Origin: Lathyrus oleraceus
Lineage: Eukaryota > Streptophyta > Magnoliopsida > Fabales > Fabaceae
Assembly: GCF_024323335.1 (NCBI RefSeq)
Contig: NC_066579.1
Location: 4,107,001 to 4,171,000, forward strand
DNA length: 64,000 nucleotides
Reading direction: 5' to 3'
This document shows, piece after piece, positions 1-11,293 of this stretch. Position 1 is the stretch's first letter. Each line of letters starts with the position of its first letter. Position numbers and translations under genes: made by a program. The notes under the pieces were generated by a model. That model made no database searches and had not been told where the DNA came from. It saw only the letters and a list, made by a program, of their open reading frames with translations.

Positions 1-1028
1 TGGTGGCTGACTTGAAATTATTGCTTGTGGTTTCTGAGTTGAGGCTCTTTCTGCTACCTGAGTTGGAGATACCACTGGTTGTGGCAGTTTACAAGTGGCC
101 TTGTTGTGACCTTCCTTGTGGGAACGACTGCACTTGATTCCATGGTTTTCCCTTTTCAAGTATGTCTCATCCATCACCATTTCTCCAACTTCTCTATTCC
201 TCTTTTTCTTGGGCCTTCCAGGTTGTCACTTTATTGGTGGTGGCTGGAGATCAAAAACATCAGATTTAGTCCACAAAGCTTCCCCATTAATTGGATAAAT
301 AACTAGTGAATATCAAGCTTCATATAGATCCTTCTTATAACAGTCAGGTACAAAATCATCAATTTGTAAATGTTGATCCTTCATGCATGACATTGCATGA
401 CAATATGGAAGACCTGTCAACATCCACATTCTACATGAGCATTCTTTCTTGGAAAGATTGACAACATATTTTCTCCATTTAGTGATATATGCCTAACCTC
501 GTAGTCATATTCACCTGCACGCCTGTAATATTCAACATTCAATGGTTTGTTTTCTATGATTCTCTTTCCATCCTCTTTTTGATGTTTGGTAGTATCGTGT
601 CTTCATATTTGCCATTTTTTTTCCTATTTGATTCCCATCTTTGCATTATATACACTCTAATTTCTTCAAGCATTATCACAATTGGCTTGGCTCTAGCAGC
701 TACAAAGACAAAGTTGAACGCCTCAAACATATTATTCACCAAAGTATCACAACCTGTACTTATCCTGAACCTTGATTTGCCTTACCCTTTTCCTTACCTT
801 TTCTCTTGCCATTTGCCTTGACTTTTATACTCACTTCCTCATCATCAACTACTATATCTTCCTAGATCATTTTCCGAGTCTTCAAAATTCACATCCAAAG
901 CACTGTTTTCACTACCCTCTACCTCCACCTCCACTTCTGCATGGCTAACATTAACTCCATCAACTTCTGACTGGTTACAGTTGAGTCCCTTTGTGTCACA
1001 GTTTATCCCTTCTTCACCACATTCTCTT

Positions 1029-1184
1029 CAATGTCACAGTTTATCCCTTCTTCACCCACATTCTCCTCAATGTCACATTTTGTCCCTTCTTCATCCATAT
1101 TCTCCTCAATGTCACAGTTTGTCCCATCATCACCCACATTATCCCCAATGTCATAGTTTGTCCCATCATCACCTACATATGTCC
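1029..1184. repeat. 39-bp tandem repeat in MULE acidic region (4 copies)
   Basis: The motif 'caatgtcac/t' recurs at 1029, 1068, 1107 and 1146, an exact 39-bp (13-codon) spacing. On the minus strand each unit encodes an acidic block like CDIEENVGEEGTN. Because the period is a multiple of three, repeat-number changes keep the reading frame. Confidence 0.85.
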
Positions 1185-1212
1185 CCACATTTGTACTCTC
1201 TTGCACCACAGT

Positions 1213-1325
1213 GGTCCCCACATCAGTTTCATTAACTCCAAATCCAACTCCCATATTTGTACTATTTTGTACCACAATGGTCCCCACATCAGTTTCATTA
1301 ACTCCAAACTCAGCTCCCACATCCA
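1213..1325. repeat. 66-bp tandem repeat in MULE acidic region (about 1.7 copies)
   Basis: 'ggtccccacatcagtttcat' starts at 1213 and again at 1279, a 66-bp (22-codon) period. On the minus strand the unit encodes FGVNETDVGT-type blocks. It lies just upstream (in coding sense) of the 39-bp array and also preserves the frame. Confidence 0.8.
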
Positions 1326-2165
1326 CAACAAATTCATCATCTAATTCTAATGAAAGAATTAGTTCATCAATAATGTCAGATTGTGAAACAGGATGAGTAA
1401 CATATAAATGACATTCCCCAGTCATTACTGCAATTGTTTGCATCCTCTTAGTTCCTTTGTCATCATCTAACATCATAATATGACAAACATTCATTTCATC
1501 GTAATACCAAAGTTTATCTGCATTTGGAAAACCTAAATCTTTTAGCATACCTAAAATTTCAAAGTAACTCCAATAACCCGGATCAACATTTCAAATAGTC
1601 TCTAACCCTTGATACCCTGACTTTGTGAAGTTAGTGAACTCACCAGAATGATGAACAACACACTTAAACATCTTCTCCATTACATGTTCAACCTACATAA
1701 GATAACAAAAGTACTAAGGAAGATGGCCAAAAAAAGTTCACACTTTTAGTAGGTTACAAGTGAGAAACCATACCTTAGTCGTAATCAGAGAAACATTGCT
1801 ACCGTCGTCAATGGTGTTGGTATGTGGAACATGATGATGCTATCTTCTTTAATGCAGTTTACCATATTCAAAGAGATGTATTCTTTTGCCCTAACCTTTG
1901 AGCTTCATGCCTTTCTTATTTAACTTCAACGATTTACATCATGGCATTTTTTAACCATTTTCTAAGACTATTAAAATTCTACGTCATATGTAAAGAGTCC
2001 ATCCTGGAATTTTTAAACGTTTTTTCAATGCAAACTAACGGAAAGGACCAAATACTTTGACGGAAGTGAAGTTAAAAGACCACTATGTAACACTTTTTTC
2101 TTAAGGGACCAAAGCGAAACAGTGCATAAAGTTAAGGGACTAAATGATGCATTAAACCTTATTAT

Positions 2166-4224
2166 TTATATTGAAAACATCATTTTCCCATTAAGTCCCA
2201 TCAAATGTATATCATAATTTCTTCTCTCTCTCCCTCCCTCCCTCCTTTTTGATATCTCTTTCAAAACATTCTTCTCCATACTCACACGTCACAATTTCTA
2301 CCATTCACAAGCATCTCTTGTAAGCTTAATTTTTAGCAAAACCATAGTTTCAAGAGAATCTTCAACATGTGATTTAAATATAAAGAAGTCAAATCTCCAC
2401 TGGGATGATATCTGATTGGAATGAGACGCTTTTTTATGTTTCTGTTTTCCGTACAAGCTAAAGTTTAATATTTCTAAGTTCTTTTAGATTGTATGTATAT
2501 TATTGGGCTTTATGATATTCATCGATGATGAAATTTATAAAGTTTTGTGTTTAGTAGTTGAGATTTATCTTACTATCTAACCCACATTTCGTCCAATCGG
2601 TAACCGTAGTAACCGAGGGTTGTGATCGTCAAAAATGGATTCGTATTAACCATCCATGATTGTCCTTTGGATTGAGATTTTTGATCCGATTCCAACCCTA
2701 CCCGTCCGATTGTCCACACTAGTCAAACAATGCTAAACTTATATCATGTTCTTATACATAAATAAATAAAATAAAATGAATAACAGATTAATGAAAAATT
2801 CATAAAATTGAAAAACAAATCTACCAAGCATGTCAAAATAGTGAAACTTCAGTCTCATAAAATGTATTTTAGTTGGATATTAAAAAAAATATATATACTA
2901 ATTTTAATCATAAAATTAAGGTGATCATCTCAATAACTTCTAAATTTAGTTAACGAGGTATCAATAGGAGTGAGAATAGGCTGAAGAATTAAGTTGTATT
3001 AAGCCTAAGTATGGTATATTAAAAAAATTAAAGCTCTCTATAGTATATTAAAAGTTTATTTTTAGCTAGAATCTAGCATTTTCGTAAGTCTGGTCGATCC
3101 ATTAAGCTACTTAAAAGCTTATTTCTTGTGAACAAATATAAATAAGAAATTCATCTAATATTAAAATAGACTAAAAACTTATAAAATAATGAGATTAAAT
3201 ACTTATTTGTATTAACTTATTCTAGCTTAAGTATCATAAATTTTGTTAAACTATTTTCTTTCGAGAATTTATTAAAACAATTTATGATATCGTTCATAAG
3301 GTTTTTTGTTTCTTTTTATTTTCATAACTTCTACAAAATAAATATTTTTTTTTTGTATTTTAATTTAAAGGATAAAATACAATATAAAATAATAATATAT
3401 TTATTTAAATAAGTCAATCTGATGAACTTAAAATATTTTTTAATAATTCATGGTTTAATTTTTTATAAATTAAATAGGTTTTTGAAAAACTTTAGATATT
3501 TTCTATTTAAGAAAAGATTAATCTTGTATGAGTTTATATAAGTTAGGATTAGATCTCTATTAGTTAGTCTAACATATTCTCACTTCAATGTATCAATAAT
3601 CTAATCAAATAATAATATTCAATATCATATCATTTTATTTTATTTTAATAAATTAAAATATTAAATTAATTTATATTAAAGATATCGATATTTAACTAAA
3701 ATTCATAAATATCAAAAAATTTACCTAAAATTAATACGGTTTTTGGTAAAAATAATTAAAATATATAATATTAATTAATTTGATTAACTAATCAAATAAA
3801 ATCAATATCATCTATTATGATTATATTTAAAATTAAAAGTAATTAGTTGAATAGAAACAATACTGTAAAAATATAATTACTTTTAGAGATTAAATTCAAA
3901 GTAAATTAATTTTATATTATCATTTAATAAAATTATAATATTTTATTATATCATATTAATATTTTAAAATTAAATATATAATTTGATGGAATACACTTAA
4001 AGTATAATATTTTCCATTATATTGAATTTTTTTTTCTTATTTTAAAAAATATATAATTTAATAGTATAATATTTTCCATTATATTGGATATTCTTTTTTC
4101 TCTTATTTTAAAACAGAAAAGAAAAATATGCAAATTAAATATTTGTATGAGATTGAAGAAGTACTATTGTTTTGATATTTTATATATTGCTTTCATCAGT
4201 TCTTCCAGTTTTGTTTGAACAAAC
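2166..4224. other. AT-rich intergenic region
   Basis: Very AT-rich sequence with no plausible reading frame, RNA gene or element termini that I can recognise. A CT-rich microsatellite (ctctctccctccctccctcc) lies near 2223-2245. The last 100 bases form the likely proximal promoter and 5' leader of the PPR gene that starts at 4225. Confidence 0.6.
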
Positions 4225-5430
4225 ATGTTTTCCAGAACCCGTTCTCTCCTTCCTTCTCTAACATCCCTCCACAAATCCCCAAACCCATCATCATCACTCT
4301 TTTCTTCTTCTTCACAACCCCCAATCACAAACACAAACAACAAAGACAACATCATTATATCCAGATTCCACCACAAAGACTGGTTAACCTCAAAACAAGC
4401 AACAACCTTAATCAACTCCTTAACTAACCCTTCCACCGCCCTAACTCTCTTCAACCTCTACTCATCCCGCAAAGACTACAACCCAACTCAACCCTTCTGC
4501 ATTTCCCTCATCACCAAACTAGTTCAAGCACGTCAATTCTCCCCAATCGACACCCTTCTCAAATCACTCCCACAACAACAACGACACCGTTTCACCCAAG
4601 ATTTCTTCTTCCATCTCATCAAACTCTACGCTCATCAAGCCCACAGAATCGATAAAGCCGTCGAAACACTCTTCATGATGCCCAATTTCGGTTCATGGCC
4701 AACCTCTAAAACATTCAACTTCGTTCTTAATCTCTTGGTCAATAACAAACTACACGACGCCGTTTTCAATCTTTATTCTTCGGCTTCCAAGTTAGGATTC
4801 CAAATCGATGCTTGTTGTCTTAATATTATGATTAAAGGGTTGTGCAAACAAGGCAAGATAAAAGCTGCGTTTAAGGTGTTCGACGAATTTCCTAAACTGG
4901 GGATTCAACGAAATGAGAGAACTTTTTGTACGTTAATGCATGGGTTATGCGAGAAAGGGGATGTGGATGAGGCTTTTGAGTTGTTGGAGAGGATGAAAAA
5001 GGAAAAGGTTTGTGTTGATGTTATGGTTTTCAATGTTTTGATTTGTGGGTTGAGGAGAAAAGGGAGAGTGGACGAAGCCAAAGAGGTTTTGGAAGATGTC
5101 ATGACGAGGAATGGGTGTTACCCTAATGAGAGTTCTTATCAACATGTTTTGTATGGGTTGATTGATTTGAAGAGATTTGGTGAAGCTAAAAGGGTCCTTG
5201 AAAAGATGGTTTTGAAGGGTTTTCTTCCTAGTTTTGATTCGTTTAAAGGTTTGGTTTTAGGGTTTTGTAAAGAGGGATTGGTTGAGGAAGTTGATTGGGG
5301 TGTCAAGGGTATGGTTAGGATGGGTTTTGTTCCTAGGATGGGGATATGGAGACAGATTGTTAACTGTGTTGTTGTTTATAGAGATGTTGGTCGTTCTTTT
5401 GATAGGATTTTGGATGTTGATTATGATTGA
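4225..5430 (+). CDS. P-class pentatricopeptide repeat protein, mitochondrial, At3g14580-like
   Basis: Intact single-exon gene of 401 aa. P-class PPR proteins bind organelle RNA one base per repeat and act in processing, stability or translation. The N-terminus (about residues 1-35) is rich in Ser and Arg and lacks acidic residues, as expected for a mitochondrial presequence. Six clear 35-residue PPR units follow one another at about 161-195, 196-230, 231-265, 266-301, 302-336 and 337-371, e.g. CCLNIMIKGLCKQGKIKAAF. A divergent helical region at about 50-160 probably contains further degenerate repeats. There is no E or DYW tail. From memory the closest Arabidopsis match is At3g14580 (similar length, shared blocks such as DACCLNI and MPDFG/MPNFG); this was not computed. 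The first ATG of the frame at 4225 is used because it gives the presequence. Lack of introns is normal for the family. The gene is convergent with the PPR gene at 6368-8509. Confidence 0.9.
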   Translation: MFSRTRSLLPSLTSLHKSPNPSSSLFSSSSQPPITNTNNKDNIIISRFHHKDWLTSKQATTLINSLTNPSTALTLFNLYSSRKDYNPTQPFCISLITKLVQARQFSPIDTLLKSLPQQQRHRFTQDFFFHLIKLYAHQAHRIDKAVETLFMMPNFGSWPTSKTFNFVLNLLVNNKLHDAVFNLYSSASKLGFQIDACCLNIMIKGLCKQGKIKAAFKVFDEFPKLGIQRNERTFCTLMHGLCEKGDVDEAFELLERMKKEKVCVDVMVFNVLICGLRRKGRVDEAKEVLEDVMTRNGCYPNESSYQHVLYGLIDLKRFGEAKRVLEKMVLKGFLPSFDSFKGLVLGFCKEGLVEEVDWGVKGMVRMGFVPRMGIWRQIVNCVVVYRDVGRSFDRILDVDYD

Positions 5431-5536
5431 AAAATACCATGTTGTTGGTGGTGTTTTTCTTTAATGTATTGTTACTTGAAATTTAAAATTTGTTATTCAA
5501 CAGTATAATATCTGAACTTATATATAAACTAGCAAG

Positions 5537-5785
5537 TTAGCCTGGTTGAAAGGGGAATTTATTGAGTAGAGCTGATAAGGTTACTTTAGCTAAATCAGTG
5601 CTCAATTATATGACCATTTATACTATGAATAATCTTCATGTTGCTGAAAATATTAAACATTTTGCTTGGCTTGTGGTGCTTGAGAAATGACCTAATAGTT
5701 CTCTTAGAGTTCACAACCATATTTATACTAATGCTTTGTGTGATAGATGTGGATCCGATGTTGAAACTGTTTTGGCAAAACTAAC
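5537..5785 (+). mobile_element. LINE (L1-type) reverse-transcriptase C-terminal remnant
   Basis: Conceptual translation gives KGNLLSRADKVTLAKSVL, a hallmark of the thumb region of plant L1-like RT, then jumps to AENIKHFAWLVV and a Cys-containing tail (LCDRCGSDVET) typical of the zf-RVT domain. The two blocks are normally farther apart, so an internal deletion is inferred. A stop replaces Trp just before KGNLL, and another follows VVLEK. The remnant lies about 100 bp past the PPR stop codon, on the same strand. Confidence 0.75.
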
Positions 5786-6367
5786 CTATTTTAGCACATC
5801 ACTGTTATTTGGGAATGTTAGCCGTAGCTTCATCTTTACAACTGCATATAATCATTAGTTACAGTGCACTTTATTAGCGGCCAAAACTAGCAATCTACAC
5901 AAAGAGGGGCATAACTCCCTAACAGAAGGGATAAAAAACATTCCCAATAATGATAACAACAATAGTTAAAATATTTTAAAAAATAAACATTACTTTTGGA
6001 TTACCTTTTAGAACAAACACACAAGGTGTAACTCAATTTTACATAAAATTATCAAGATATAAATCATTTTATATTCAACCCATTTTTAACCGAATCAATT
6101 CACTCAAAATTAACTTCTTTTCACCGTAACATACGCTAAGATTCTCACAAATAACTAGAAAGTCCAAATAAATTATATAATATATTAGAACTAGAGAGCT
6201 TCTTGGATAAGTGTACATCCCATCTCAGTCTGTTTTTCCACCATGTCACATATCAGTATGTTAACATATCATATAGAATATACAGATATTTTTAATGCCT
6301 GATATCTACTAGACACTAATAGCACTTACATGGTTAGTACTAATAATTAGTGTAGTTAAAGTTAAAG
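5786..6367. other. Intergenic region between convergent PPR genes
   Basis: AT-rich sequence shared by the 3' flanks of the two PPR genes. It should hold the polyadenylation region of the minus-strand gene. I see no other gene or recognisable element. Confidence 0.6.
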
Positions 6368-8509
6368 TCAGAACCCACAATAATACAACCACTGCATCCC
6401 TTTATCTATAGTCAATATTATTGCTTTTATCTCTTCAATATTCATGTGTGATTGATCCCCTGCAAGAAACAGATGAACCTTATCTTTAATAGTAATCCAA
6501 CTACAACCTGGACTTTTTTTTATTCCTTTTAAATTCTTGGTCTTTCTTACTAAGTCGCCCTCAATCTTTTGTCCAGAAGCCGAATACATGTTAGATAATA
6601 CCACGTAAGGTGTCGCATTTGCAGGCTCCTGCTCGGTAATATGTTGAGCTGCAAGCTTAGCAAGGTCAAGACGTAGGTGAGCCTTGCTTGCAGCAAGAAG
6701 AGCCCCCCAAACACCAGAATGAGGCTTTAACGGCATCGAACGGATTAAATCAATAGCTTCGTCAAGCAAACCAGCACGCCCGAGTAGATCAACCATGCAA
6801 GCGTAATGATCAGCTTCTGGGTCAATTCGGTAACGAGATTTCATGGTGTTAAATAAATTCCGTCCCTCTTCAATCAGTCCTGCATGAGTACATGCTGAAA
6901 GAACCGCAAGGAAAGTAACACGGTTAGGTTCAAGGCTTTCATTCTGCATTCTTTTATAAATATTGAGAGCTTCTTCGCCAAAGCCATTTTGTGCAAAGCC
7001 ATTGATAACTGAGTTATAAGAGACAACATTTGGTTCATCGACGTCTATGAAGATCTTGTAGGCATCGGTTACGTTTCCACACTTGGCATAGAATGATATA
7101 AGAGAATTTTGTATCGAAAGATCATGTTCCAGGTTCATCTTCAGAACATGGGAATGAATCTGAAGCCCTTCATTCAGTGCCGCCAAAGCAGCCGAAGAAG
7201 CAAAAGCACTACTAATAGTTACAGGATTTGGCCTGCACCCTTCCTGATTCATCCGAACATACCAACGCAAAGCCTCCTCGTACTCCTCATTACTCACAAA
7301 ACCAGATAAAATAACTGTCCATACAAAATCATCTTTCTGTTTCAACATATTAAACAGTTCAATGGCCTTTCCAATTCTTCCATCCTTTGCAAATCCCCTG
7401 ATCATGGCTGTCCAAGAAATCAAATCCTTCTCTGGCATCCTCTCAAAAACCCCATAAGCTGCATCCACATCATTGTTATAAACATATCCAGAAATCAAAG
7501 AATTCCATGCAACTAATTCTTTATTAGCCATAGCACAAAACACTTTCTTTGACATGTCAGTGCAACCAAACAAGGAATACATAGTAATTATGGAATTACT
7601 CAAAACACTATTAAACTCAAATCCCAATCTTGAAACCAACCCATGAATCTGCATTCCCTCTTTCACCCTGCCACAATTTCCACACCCTTTAATCATTATA
7701 GTCATGGCAGTTGAATTAACCTCAACAACACCTTCCCTTCTCATATCCAAAAACAAACAAAACCCATTTTCAAACAAACCTTTCTCCATATACCCATCAA
7801 TCATTGCACTCCAAGAAACCACATTTCTCTCTGGCATTCTATCAAACAATATCCTAGCATAACCAACCTTCCCATCTCTACACAAACCACCAACCACAGC
7901 ACTCCAAGAAACCACGTCCCTCTCACTCTCCCTCACATTCTCAAAAACCCTCAAAGCTTCATTTGTTTCACCGATTTTCAAATACCCACTTATCAAAGCA
8001 TTGGAACAAACTGGGTCACGAAACTCACGTGGAGCTTCAAGGTAGAGTTTTTCAGCCAAATCGAACTTCCTAGCCTTAACAAAACCCGTTATCATGGCAG
8101 CGTATGACACCGCATTTTTGTCGCGAGTGGAGGCAAAAAGCTCATAAGCTTTGGTGACATTACAACCATTGTGAATGTAAGCAGAGACCATAGCATTATA
8201 AGAAGCTGTTGTCCGTTCAGGCATTTCGTCGAACAATTTGCGGGCGTTTGCGATTTGACCATTTTGGGCATAAACAGTGAGCATGGCTGTCCAAGTGACA
8301 ATGTTCTTATGGGACATTCTGTGGAATATTGTTTCTGCTGCTTTAACGTTGCCGTTTCGACCATTTTCTGAAATCTTGACGTTACAGTGTGTGACAAAGT
8401 TGGTAGCTTTTGCAGGATTGGTTTGATTTAGAGTAAAGTTAGTGTAGTGTGTGAGGTTTGATTTGGCATTGGTGATACCTTGGTGGATGTTTCTGGCGTA
8501 TTGTTTCAT
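6368..8509 (-). CDS. PLS-class (E-type) pentatricopeptide repeat protein, At1g53600-like
   Basis: Intact single-exon gene of 713 aa. PLS-class PPR proteins recognise specific organelle transcripts, most often at C-to-U editing sites. The sequence shows a long array of alternating P, L and S motifs from about residue 45 to 600, with typical units such as NIVTWTAMLTVYAQNG, RTTASYNAMVSAYIHNG and NVVSWSAMIDGYMEKG, and the ending HAGLIEEG...DHYACMVDLLGRAG. An E-type tail follows (HSGVWGALLAASKAH, PGCSWITIKDKVHLF). There is no DYW deaminase domain, so if it edits RNA it would need a deaminase partner. Length and motif order match Arabidopsis At1g53600 (mitochondrial, about 717 aa) from memory; not computed. 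The N-terminal 40 residues have few acidic residues, compatible with organelle targeting. The start at 8509 is the first ATG of the frame. No disabling change is seen. Confidence 0.92.
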   Translation of the reverse strand: MKQYARNIHQGITNAKSNLTHYTNFTLNQTNPAKATNFVTHCNVKISENGRNGNVKAAETIFHRMSHKNIVTWTAMLTVYAQNGQIANARKLFDEMPERTTASYNAMVSAYIHNGCNVTKAYELFASTRDKNAVSYAAMITGFVKARKFDLAEKLYLEAPREFRDPVCSNALISGYLKIGETNEALRVFENVRESERDVVSWSAVVGGLCRDGKVGYARILFDRMPERNVVSWSAMIDGYMEKGLFENGFCLFLDMRREGVVEVNSTAMTIMIKGCGNCGRVKEGMQIHGLVSRLGFEFNSVLSNSIITMYSLFGCTDMSKKVFCAMANKELVAWNSLISGYVYNNDVDAAYGVFERMPEKDLISWTAMIRGFAKDGRIGKAIELFNMLKQKDDFVWTVILSGFVSNEEYEEALRWYVRMNQEGCRPNPVTISSAFASSAALAALNEGLQIHSHVLKMNLEHDLSIQNSLISFYAKCGNVTDAYKIFIDVDEPNVVSYNSVINGFAQNGFGEEALNIYKRMQNESLEPNRVTFLAVLSACTHAGLIEEGRNLFNTMKSRYRIDPEADHYACMVDLLGRAGLLDEAIDLIRSMPLKPHSGVWGALLAASKAHLRLDLAKLAAQHITEQEPANATPYVVLSNMYSASGQKIEGDLVRKTKNLKGIKKSPGCSWITIKDKVHLFLAGDQSHMNIEEIKAIILTIDKGMQWLYYCGF

Positions 8510-9415
8510 ACTTTTATGGACTTAGAAGTGATCTGCCATTGCCGCTGTCCGTTCCTTTCCAGAAAATCTTATTGCTAGCAAAGTAAACGAAACCACCACA
8601 ACGGTTTGTATCTGAAAGGTGCTTTCAAACATGTTCCTAACTTTTTCAATTTAGTTCATGAATGTGTTTTTTAATTTGGGTATTCTAATCTACTCCTTAA
8701 TAGTCTCAATAGTGCTGATAAAGAGTTACATTATTGACAACTCAAGTGTCAAATTGTACTTGTAAAGTGTTTTAAGGGATCAAAACCAAACTCACTCAAT
8801 AGAAAATCATAAATTCAATCAAATTAAATTTAAAATTGTAAAAAATTGTATTTGACTCGAATGTGTTTGGGCAATTTTTTTAATAAAACTGCATGGTTCG
8901 GTTTGCGGTTGGTATTTTGCAAATCGAACCTAATCGATTTAAATCGCACGATGATAAAATTCAAATTTCACTTAACTCATATCCAACCTATACTCAAATT
9001 TATTATGCATTAGTTTTGTGATTACAAACAATTCCCTCTTCTTCATATTTACGATTTCAATTTCAATTTTCTCAAATCTCTCATAGAAGTATCGCACACA
9101 GGTACATCTCGCTGCTTCTTCTCTAATCTCTACTCTAATCTCTACATCTCACACATTTTCTTCTCTAATCTCTCTTCTCTCATATTCTTTCTTTTTTATC
9201 TTCAATAATATCTCATCTCCTCTATTTTTTTTTTCCATTATAATGTTTTTGATATTGTTTTACGCTATTGTTTTATGTTTATTATTCCATTTTTGTATAA
9301 TATGATTTTTATATATTAAATAAAAAGTTGTTGTCCAAATATGATGAGTTTTGTTCTTATTTGGTAATGTATGAATGACTAAATATAAAATTATGTTATA
9401 TATATATATATATAT

Positions 9416-9483
<68 letters not shown>

Positions 9484-10777
9484 ATATATATATATATATA
9501 CGGCTCAATAAAAAATTTGTAAAAAATCGAACAAATTGAACCTAACAATACCGCATTGGTTTGATTTTATTTTATTTTATTTTAAATCATTTAACTTGTC
9601 GAAAGAGTGAATATGAGAGGATTATTACTCTCATTGTTCATTAAAAATTTTAGTGAATATTAATCACTTGATGAAGCAATGCTTAAATATGGTAGAGACT
9701 TCTCATTGAAATTAATTGAATGGCCTCAACTACAAAACTTAGTCGAATATTTTATTAATAATAAGTGTTTAATAACGATTAATTATAATATAATTATTTA
9801 ATAATTGATTATGTTAATTAATTAATTAATTTAATCATCTTTTAATTGGATGACAATAACCCATTATTAAAAATATTAATTTTAATATTAGATTACTAAA
9901 TATGATCAAAATATTAACCAATCAAAAGAAAAGTAAACTTCAACATTGTAAAAGTTATATTCAGGAAAAATAAATAATAATAAACTTAGAGTAACAGATT
10001 AAAATTAAGAGAAATATGTTATAAAGAGTAACTCAAACATATTAATATTCTAATGATAATCCCACTAATCCAAAATATTAAAATATTTATGAGTTTTTAA
10101 ATTAAAGGTAGTAGAATATCCACGTAAATATATTATAAGAGTAATTACAATTAATGATAATTAAATATTTTTATAACACAATATCATACTCGATATGCGT
10201 ATTGATATTATATATGTACTTTAATATTTATTACCAGATGTGGAATATTAAAGATAGAATAACATAATATTATTGACATTCTTTAAAACTATTGGGTATT
10301 TTCAATATCGACTTAAACATCAAAATATGGTGCTTCTTGAGATTAAGAAGGTCAAATATATCTCAATATAATAGAATAATTTTTTTTTAAATTATTGTAT
10401 ATTTTGAAGTCTTCTTAAAATCTAACGCAATAATATATGACAATATTAGAGTAATAATTTAAAAAGTTTCAGATTAAATGATTGTGTACACATGCACTCT
10501 CAGTGATCTAACATGTATAAATATGATAAATATTTATCAGAGTCTACTAATATTAAATACTCTAATTATATAATATTTAAACAATGAGATACTACTTTTA
10601 TTTATTTATAGTGGAAAACTATATAAAAAATGATTGTATAATATATCACCATTAAAGTCTTACAAACTCAATCACATATTTTACACGTAAACAGAATATC
10701 ACATTATTTAGACAATTTGACATAAAAGAATATGATTCTCGTATAAAAGGTTTACCATCATTTGAGTGAGTTAAAAT
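8510..10777. other. Intergenic region upstream of PLS-class PPR gene
   Basis: The part next to 8510 should contain the promoter of the minus-strand PPR gene. The rest is AT-rich with the (AT)n tract listed separately. The stretches around 8895-8960 and 9500-9575 each contain a 'gcggt' and 'gaacctaa' block and might be the ends of a decayed short transposon, but I could not align terminal repeats well enough to call it. No gene is seen. Confidence 0.5.
9396..9500. repeat. (AT)n microsatellite
   Basis: About 105 bp of almost pure TA dinucleotides with a few 'attatat' interruptions. Confidence 0.97.
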
Positions 10778-10798
10778 TGTTGGGTCATCATGAGAAAA

Positions 10799-11287
10799 TG
10801 TCGGAAATCCACCAAAATCTATAGAGAATTTCAATCAATCTTGACGAACAAGATTGTTATCACCCACACAATAACAATGAAAAGAAGAACAATGAAGAAA
10901 GAAAGAAAGTAAAGAATAATGAAGGAGAAGAAGAATTAAATTCTGTAAAGTTTCTCTTTCCCCACAAACTGTGGAAAACTTCTTATTCACTTTGCAACTG
11001 TAAAATACCGTGAATACAATATTATGAATACTCTATTCACTTCATTACAAGAATAAGGGTTACTCCCTCTATTTATAGATTTAGGTTAACTTGGACCCCA
11101 AGCCAAAACCCAAAACTATAAAAGCCCAAAATATCTAACACTACTAAAATAGGCATAAGTCGAAATCCTGTGTGAAGCGATATACTTCGACACTTCGACA
11201 CACTAACACAACAACATACTAGGTGCTTAGACACTTTCTTGCTTCTGTCAAGCAACCTACTCCGGCACAAGGAATTACAATTCAGCA
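10799..11287 (-). repeat. copia 3' LTR
   Basis: Starts tgtcggaaatccaccaaaat and ends caattcagca on the plus strand; matches 15383-15875 along its whole length. In element sense this is the 3' LTR. Confidence 0.9.
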
Positions 11288-11293
11288 TACCAC

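Larger units (their letters stand above)
1..1680 (-). pseudogene. MULE transposase pseudogene (PB1-like N-terminus, SWIM zinc finger, zinc knuckle; catalytic core missing)
   Basis: Reading on the minus strand from the ATG at 1680, the product begins MEKMFKCVVHHSGEFTNF and resembles the PB1-like N-terminal domain fused to many legume MULE transposases. A TGA at 1593-1591 replaces an expected Trp codon; the same frame then stays open to 1003 through an acidic repeat region. From about 742 to 554 it resumes with the transposase C-terminal block (VNNMFEAFN...). Near 470-320 a frameshift is followed by a SWIM-type finger (CSCRMWMLTGLPYCHAMSC). Near 150-90 a zinc-knuckle-like stretch ends GHNKATCK. 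The DDE catalytic domain expected between the acidic region and the C-terminal block is absent: only about 260 bp separate them. Family assignment is firm. The host function of such proteins is unknown, and this copy is clearly dead. Confidence 0.8.
1..2165 (-). mobile_element. Mutator-like element (MULE), truncated by window edge
   Basis: Minus-strand DNA transposon remnant. Seen: a transposase-like reading frame starting at 1680 and running off position 1, and upstream of it a non-coding stretch ending near 2165 with runs such as 'taaagttaagggactaaatg', a type of terminal sequence I associate with legume MULEs. The other terminus lies left of the window, so neither the TIR pair nor the 9-bp target duplication can be verified. 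The coding part is broken and internally deleted, so this copy cannot be autonomous. Confidence 0.7.

Noticed and set aside
489..821. 110-codon plus-strand ORF
   Set aside because: It lies antisense to the MULE transposase C-terminal block, which is recognisable on the minus strand.
4176..4190. TATA-like 'tatatatt' upstream of the P-class PPR gene
   Set aside because: It lies only about 40 bp before the ATG, leaving almost no 5' UTR, and the whole region is AT-rich.
8895..9575. Possible short hAT-like or other MITE with 'gcggtt' and 'gaacctaa' blocks at both ends
   Set aside because: The putative terminal repeats align poorly and no target duplication is visible.
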